Assembly: GCA_030272155.1 (NCBI GenBank)
Contig: CP126197.1
Coordinates: forward strand, 5,882,001 to 5,946,000
Length of the DNA stretch: 64,000 nt
Source of the DNA: Tetradesmus obliquus
Lineage: Eukaryota > Chlorophyta > Chlorophyceae > Sphaeropleales > Scenedesmaceae
Direction of reading: 5' to 3'
Below the pieces are notes generated by a model that made no database searches, had not been told where the DNA came from, and saw nothing but the letters and a program-made list of their open reading frames with translations. Position numbers and translations under genes: made by a program. Shown here piece after piece: positions 59,937-64,000 of the stretch (the stretch's first letter is position 1; each line of letters begins with the position of its first letter).

Positions 59937-61534
59937 CAGGACAGGGCAGCATTGCAAAGTGAATGACTGCATGCAGTTGTCAGGATATTTTTGCACTGTT
60001 CCCACCTAGCAGGAGCAATGCCTTCCATATATTTTAAGCAGGAGGATGCCATCATCAATACACTGTCGACGCATTGTCAACACAGTCGACAACCCTGCAG
60101 CACAGCAAATTCTAGCACATTGCTCCTACCTGGCGGGCGCCGGCCCCTCCATCCACTTGGGCAGGGGTATGGGGGCCAGGCCTGTCGTGGCAGCTGTTCC
60201 AGCTAGCTGCTGGAAACTGTGGTTGCATGCACAGCAGCAGCACCAATCAACACAAAATGCAAGGACACGCGCACAGCAACACGCAGCATCAAACGTTGAT
60301 CAGGACCACACCATAGCACAGCACATCACAGCACGCCTACATTGCTCCTACCTGGCGGGTGCTGGCCCCTCCATCCACTTGGGCAGTGGGAGTGCGGCCA
60401 GGCCTGTCGTGGCTGCTGTTGCAATCGCCCCCCCCCCCCCGCCCCCCCCCCCCCCCCCGCCCCCATGTTGCTGGCCAGCGCAAAAAAAACATGCACACTG
60501 TACGCGCAGCAGTGGCCGTGATGCAGGCCAGAAGCCAACATGTCCCCAAGTTGAGTGTGCTGTACATCGTTCTCACCGCGCAGGAGCCGGCCCCTCCATC
60601 CACTTTGGCAGGGGTATAGCGGCGAGGCCTGTCGTGGCTGCTGTTGCAATCGCGCCGCCCATGTTGCTGGCCAGCGCAGCTCCGCTGCTGAGCATGCCCT
60701 TGGCCGACTTCATGAGCTTGAGCTTGCGGCTGCTGCTGCTGCCGCTGAAGGAGCCTGCGCATGCACACGCAGCATACAGTGGCGCACAGCAGCCATGTGA
60801 ACGTAGCATGTGAGCTTGAGCTCGCGGGGGCTGCTGCTGCTGCCGCTGAAGGAGCCTGCGGCAGGCAGCACAGCGTACACACGAGGCAAGACAGCATACC
60901 GCAGACAGCCACGTGTTGAGGTGGGGGAGGGGGAGTGATGCTGCTGCTGCGCTGATCACAGCAAACATAGCCAACAACGGATTCAGTAAAATTAAGAGGC
61001 ATGTACTGCATTTGCTGCTGTGCTTAAGCGTTCACTGCAGCAAGAAGGCTTCAGCAGCAGCAGCAGCGCCACGCACCCAACTGCCAGCCAGCCAGTGCAC
61101 CGTCATTGTCAAGCACCTGGTGCATCTGCCAGGCAAACAACGCACATCCACGCAACCCCACCCACCTGACAGCACAATGCGCAGCTCCAGGGATCTAAAG
61201 TTGAGATTAAGGGTTTTGGCATACAGCTGAGCGCTCACCTGACAGCACGATGCGCTCCCTGTCACTTCCGCCTGTCGGCCCCGCTGCTGCGCCGCCAATG
61301 CCCATCACCTCAGCAGCACTCACACCCCCAGCAGCAGAGCTCACAGTGCTGCCGCCAGTGGGACCTGCTGCTGCTGCTGCTGCAGCGTCGATGCTGTCGG
61401 GCGGCGCGCCGCCGCCGCTGCCGCTGGTGGCTGCAGCTGCTGCTGCTGCTGCTGGACGCTCAGAGATGACGTCAGCCAGGAAGGGGTCTGACAGGATGGC
61501 TGACAGTGTGGCGGCTGCGCCCTCCGGCTGCCCT

Positions 61535-61566
<32 letters not shown>

Positions 61567-63169
61567 GGGTGACTTGTGACATGGTGCTGATTATTGAATG
61601 CTTGAGGCAGCATCCTACATTCGACAGTGCAGTATGCCTGGCAGACCGACATGTCTGACAGGATGGCTGACAGCGTAGCGGCGGCGCCCTCCGGCTGCCC
61701 TGCAGCAGCAACACAGAACATGACAACATGACATGGTGCACAATGAAAGACGCCTAAGCCAGCACCCAACAAAACATGTCCACAGAATGTCCAGCAGGCA
61801 GACAAACGGCAAGCGCCTGCAGCACAGCGACAGGATGCAGAACACCGCAGCGCAGCACACTGTGCCGCTGCACCAGCGCCGCACCTTGCGAGCTCCCGTT
61901 GCTGCTGCCGCTGCTGATGGCCAGGTCCAGCGCTGCTCTCCATGAGTGTGCAAAGGCTGTGAGGCGGTCAGTGAGGCTCTGCAGCAGCGCGATCATGGGC
62001 CACAGCCGCTGCAGCACAGCCAGGCGGGTGGGCACCTGGAGGGCGGGAGGAAGAGGGAAGGGGCGGTGCAAAGCAGGCGATTAGTTTGACACGGGGGTTG
62101 ACACGCTGGCAGCTGCACGAACTCTACACCACAGGTCCAAAACCCTGCTGTCGGCAAGCATGCAAGCACGTATGCCAGCAAGCAACAACCTAGCAAAAAG
62201 GTGTTGTTAGCCTGCTTGCAACTGAGCCCACTCCCTCTGTCCACAACAAGCACAATCAAGCACGAAGAGCACCCCCCCCCCCCACCCCCCCGCCCCCGCC
62301 CGCAGCAGCTCCAGGTGTGCCGCCACCAGGCTGACCACCATCAGCAAGCAAGCACAACACCATCACAAAGCAAGCATAAAGCAAGAACAAACAGCACCCC
62401 CCCCCCCCCCCCCGCCCCCACCCACCCACCCACCTGCAGCAGGTCCAGGTTTGCCGCCACCAGGCTGACCGCCACCAACAACAAACAAGAACACAGGGAA
62501 ACCTCACAAATCAGCTCACAAACAAGCACACAGGGAAAGCTCACAAACACAGGGAAAGCTCACAAACAAGCACACAAACAAGCACACAGGGAAAGCTCAC
62601 AAACCAGAAAGGCCCCCCACCTGCAGCAGCTCCAGGTGTGCCGCCACCAGGCTGACCAGCATCAGCAAGCAAGCACAACACAACACAACATACACAACAC
62701 AGCATGGACACACCATACACCCACACCACCTGCAGCAACTCCAAGTGTGCCGCCATTTGGTCTGACCACCATCAGCAAGGACACAAGCACACACACAGGC
62801 ACAAAGCAAGCCGAAAGCAAGCACAAAGCAAGCACAAACACCCGCGCACCTGCAGCGGCTCCAGGTGTGCCGCCACCAGGCTGACCACCTTCAACAACAT
62901 GCAAGCACACACACAAGCACACCAAAGCGCACAAACAAGCACACAAACAAGCACACAAACAACCACACAGGGAAAGCTCACCAACAAGCACACAACAAGA
63001 ACACACAAAAGCTCACCAACAAGCACACATAGTATATGAAGAAAGCTCACAAACCAGAAAAGGCCCCCCACCTGCAGCAGCTCCAGGTGTGCCGCCACCA
63101 GGCTGACCACCTCCTCCAGCGCAGCCTCCACCAGCAGGCGGCCCTTCAGCTCAAGCAGCGCCTGGCAGC

Positions 63170-63221
<52 letters not shown>

Positions 63222-64000
63222 CAGTCAAAAAGTCACGGGAGATAAGGCTGCCGGTGAGCTGCTGCTGCACAGCATGCTGCTGTAGTCTGAGGCAGGTAGT
63301 GCTGCCACAGCTGCTGAAGGGATACTGCGCACAATGCAGTGCCAGCAGCATGTAGCTGCATTTCGAGCTGTTGCTCAACATGCACGCACTACGCATGTCT
63401 GCGGCTGGCCTGTGCCACCTGTGTGCCACCTGTGTGCAACCTGTGTCTGCTGCTCGTAACAACTAATCGCTTTCATGCATTGCCGTCCTCACCTCAATAG
63501 CTGCTGCTGCCGTTGCAGGCGGCACCGCCCCCACCAGCCGCATCCTGCTCAGCAGCCCATCACCACTGCTGCTGCTGCTGCTGCTGCTGCCGCTGGCCTT
63601 GCTCACTCGCAGCAAAACCCTCGCTGCCTCCAGCTTCACCGCAGGGTTTAAGCTGTTCAGAGAGTTTGTCAGGTACGCTAGTATGCCCGGCAGCGCAGCA
63701 GCAATGGAGCCGCTGCTGCTCTCCGGCAGGTCTGCTGCTGCGCCGCCGCCGCTGTTGCTGAGGCGGCCGCCTGCTGCTGTTGCTGCTGCGTGTGCTGCTG
63801 CTGCTGCGTCTGCTGCCAGCAGGTGGCCCCACAGGTGGCCCAGCAGTTGCATGACAGGCACCTGCAGCAGCAGCAGCAGCAGCAGCAGCAAGCAGCAAGC
63901 AGCAGGTGAACCAGGCTGACTCCAGACGCCTGACGCAGTGGTGGGCTCATTGTGATCAGGTGTCTACAGAGCATACCCATGCTCCGGGGGCACCATATAT
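50672..64000 (-). CDS. TPLATE: TPLATE, endocytic TPLATE-complex subunit, 5' end missing
   Basis: Sixteen exons join in phase: 63861-63493, 63161-63072, 62035-61885, 61532-61239, 60754-60577, 59871-59170, 58717-58375, 57867-57766, 57126-56904, 56548-55300, 54154-54011, 53612-53423, 52387-51941, 51613-51432, 51094-50974 and 50776-50672. That is 1629 residues without the N-terminus, against about 1180 for the whole plant protein. The excess comes from Ala, Ser, Gln and Gly runs. Identification rests on the C-terminal half: GPNDPLVLAGRY, RLPVDLEGVEVAVRLVG, PLSISMAHLL, LALWASLPVQVELSGTAVW, VVRASSHEV, then an acidic stretch (ADEEDSDADDEE) and LRRAALAEWRR, which follow plant TPLATE in order. The N-terminal part has adaptin-like helical repeats (SLNPAVKLEAARVLLRV). 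TPLATE is a plasma-membrane adaptor subunit in clathrin-mediated endocytosis. Confidence 0.87.
51760..51775 (+). repeat. C16 homopolymer in a TPLATE intron
   Basis: Sixteen uninterrupted C residues, hence G16 in the sense RNA. Confidence 0.9.
52495..52545 (-). repeat. Echo of the VELSG acceptor junction
   Basis: The start of exon 52387-51941 (acceptor CAG, VELSG codons, and adjacent intron) recurs about 130 bp upstream in the intron, with GTGGAGCGGTCTGGCA in place of GTGGAGCTGTCTGGCA. A weaker third copy may lie near 52590. Confidence 0.7.
52800..53270 (-). repeat. Three echoes of the LWASLPVQ donor junction
   Basis: Copies at about 53219-53265, 53025-53101 and 52806-52880 repeat the 3' edge of exon 53612-53423 (PACPPASAQDMLALWASLPVQ plus GTGCGG) in the following intron. 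The unit spacing is about 190-220 bp, close to but not the same as the 184-bp satellite. Each unit also carries the adjacent 100 or so bp of intron with TTGCGGCA- and TGTTTGC-type sequence. Confidence 0.88.
53791..53950 (-). repeat. Two echoes of the SFKLLPTG donor junction
   Basis: Copies at 53791-53830 and 53895-53940 repeat the end of exon 54154-54011 with its GTGAGCGGGG donor. Spacing is about 104-106 bp. Confidence 0.85.
54311..55060 (-). repeat. Seven-unit array of a TPLATE acceptor junction
   Basis: Seven units start at 54311, 54432, 54547, 54659, 54774, 54889 and 55001 (spacing 112-121 bp), all upstream in the sense direction of exon 54154-54011. In sense, each unit has an ACTCAC branch-site-like segment, a CTG tract of variable length, TGCGTCAG as acceptor, then about 42 nt copying the exon start. 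All seven lack the same 8 bp (TTGACCTG) present in the true exon, so they descend from one altered copy. Confidence 0.92.
56762..56830 (-). repeat. Echo of the KAVGAQDAAG donor junction
   Basis: This copy of the end of exon 57126-56904 reads ELVKALGPQDAAGE with a GTGAGCGGG donor, about 140 bp into the intron. Confidence 0.82.
57393..57724 (-). repeat. Echoes of the EMPEYRSDGLQ donor junction
   Basis: Copies near 57393-57427, 57524-57560 and 57641-57672, plus a fragment at 57712-57728, repeat the end of exon 57867-57766. Spacing is about 70-130 bp. Two copies retain GTGGG- or GTGAG-like donors. Confidence 0.82.
58067..58086 (+). repeat. C20 homopolymer in a TPLATE intron
   Basis: Twenty uninterrupted C residues (G20 in sense RNA), about 45 bp from a donor echo. 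Confidence 0.9.
58129..58172 (-). repeat. Echo of the KKWAMPQL donor junction
   Basis: This copy of the end of exon 58717-58375 (codons LLKKWAVPQL plus GTGAGCC) lies about 240 bp into the intron. Confidence 0.82.
59045..59105 (-). repeat. Echo of the YDSLKAIYR donor junction
   Basis: The end of exon 59871-59170 is repeated about 120 bp downstream in sense. The TGTCATAGC portion of the echo is itself reiterated four times. Confidence 0.82.
59874..59898 (+). repeat. G25 homopolymer forming an acceptor pyrimidine tract
   Basis: In the TPLATE sense strand this is C25 placed directly before the CCAG acceptor of exon 59871-59170, preceded by about 12 CTG units. Confidence 0.92.
60126..60430 (-). 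repeat. Two echoes of the PKWMEGPAPAR donor junction
   Basis: Copies at 60126-60200 and 60353-60428 repeat the end of exon 60754-60577 (codons ATTGLAPIPLPKWMEGPAPA). Their donors read GTAGGAGC instead of the true GTGAGAAC. Spacing is about 225-230 bp. Confidence 0.87.
60428..60464 (+). repeat. C-rich homopolymer cluster in a TPLATE intron
   Basis: Runs of 13 and 17 C, then 5 C, are separated by single G residues. The sense RNA would carry long G runs able to form quadruplexes. Confidence 0.88.
60805..60860 (-). repeat. Echo of the SFSGSSSS acceptor junction
   Basis: The start of exon 60754-60577 with its acceptor and GGCTCCTTCAGCGGCAGCAG codons recurs about 100 bp upstream in the intron. 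Confidence 0.8.
61160..61198 (-). repeat. Echo of the RIVLSG donor junction
   Basis: About 35 bp repeats the end of exon 61532-61239 (codons for RIVLSG) with a GTGGGT donor, 75 bp into the intron. Confidence 0.72.
61645..61706 (-). repeat. Echo of the QPEGAAATLSAILSD acceptor junction
   Basis: The first 55 or so nt of exon 61532-61239 and its GCTGCAG acceptor recur about 170 bp upstream in the intron. The echo encodes the same residues for 15 codons. Confidence 0.85.
62301..62892 (-). repeat. Five echoes of the LVAAHLELLQ donor junction
   Basis: Copies near 62301-62342, 62428-62474, 62618-62662, 62724-62770 and 62845-62890 repeat the end of exon 63161-63072, with spacing of about 105-190 bp. 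Most keep a GTGGG- or GTGCG-type donor. Between them lie short CACAAACAAG and AGGGAAAGCTCAC repeats and C-rich runs. Confidence 0.88.
63173..63221 (+). repeat. (CAG)16 tract at a TPLATE acceptor
   Basis: CAG units on the plus strand, hence CTG in sense, stand just before the acceptor of exon 63161-63072. Confidence 0.9.

Overview
The window looks like nuclear DNA of a green alga, most likely a chlorophyte of the Sphaeropleales/Chlorophyceae type. The reasons are: plastid-targeted class I aldolase, a TPLATE endocytic-complex subunit, an algal MYND protein, a type II peroxiredoxin, intron-dense genes with GT-AG introns, GC-rich coding sequence, UGUAA-type poly(A) signals, a CCCTAAA interstitial telomere tract, and an extreme load of CAG/CTG triplet repeats. 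Gene models were built by hand by joining exons at GT-AG borders and requiring continuous phase. All functional names rest on remembered family motifs, not on a search.

Layout from left to right: 5' end of a plastid fructose-bisphosphate aldolase (minus, 1-641); a cytochrome P450 (minus, 2373-8606, 5' end unresolved) whose largest intron holds a subtelomere-like repeat block, a tiny TTAA-flanked element and interstitial telomere repeats; a 1165-residue MYND zinc-finger protein (minus, 11612-16602); a decayed region with a Copia-like fragment; a type II peroxiredoxin (minus, 18464-20796); two head-to-tail identical copies of a 5124-bp mobile-element-like unit (20983-31230) flanked by CACAAC; an F-box plus JmjC dioxygenase (plus, 31917-37869); peptidyl-tRNA hydrolase 2 (plus, 38222-40007); a secreted DAPG-hydrolase-like protein (plus, 41986-45093) with a pure (CTG)45 tract in an intron; a leucine-rich-repeat protein with an in-frame TAG (minus, 46781-49508); and TPLATE (minus, 50672 to beyond the right edge), which fills the last 13 kb.

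The most striking pattern is not a gene. About half of the modelled introns (24 of 52 by eye) hold one to seven degenerate copies of their own splice junction: either the last 20-80 nt of the upstream exon plus its GT donor, or the end of the intron with its AG plus the first 20-60 nt of the downstream exon. I call these splice-junction echoes. They occur in unrelated genes on both strands, with unit lengths mostly about 100-220 bp, and often carry their own CTG tract. They supply ranks of candidate alternative splice sites.

The genes do not form an operon-like unit. Peroxiredoxin and the JmjC gene are divergent neighbours whose shared upstream region has been split by the 10.2-kb element dimer. 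JmjC and PTH2 lie in tandem about 350 bp apart.
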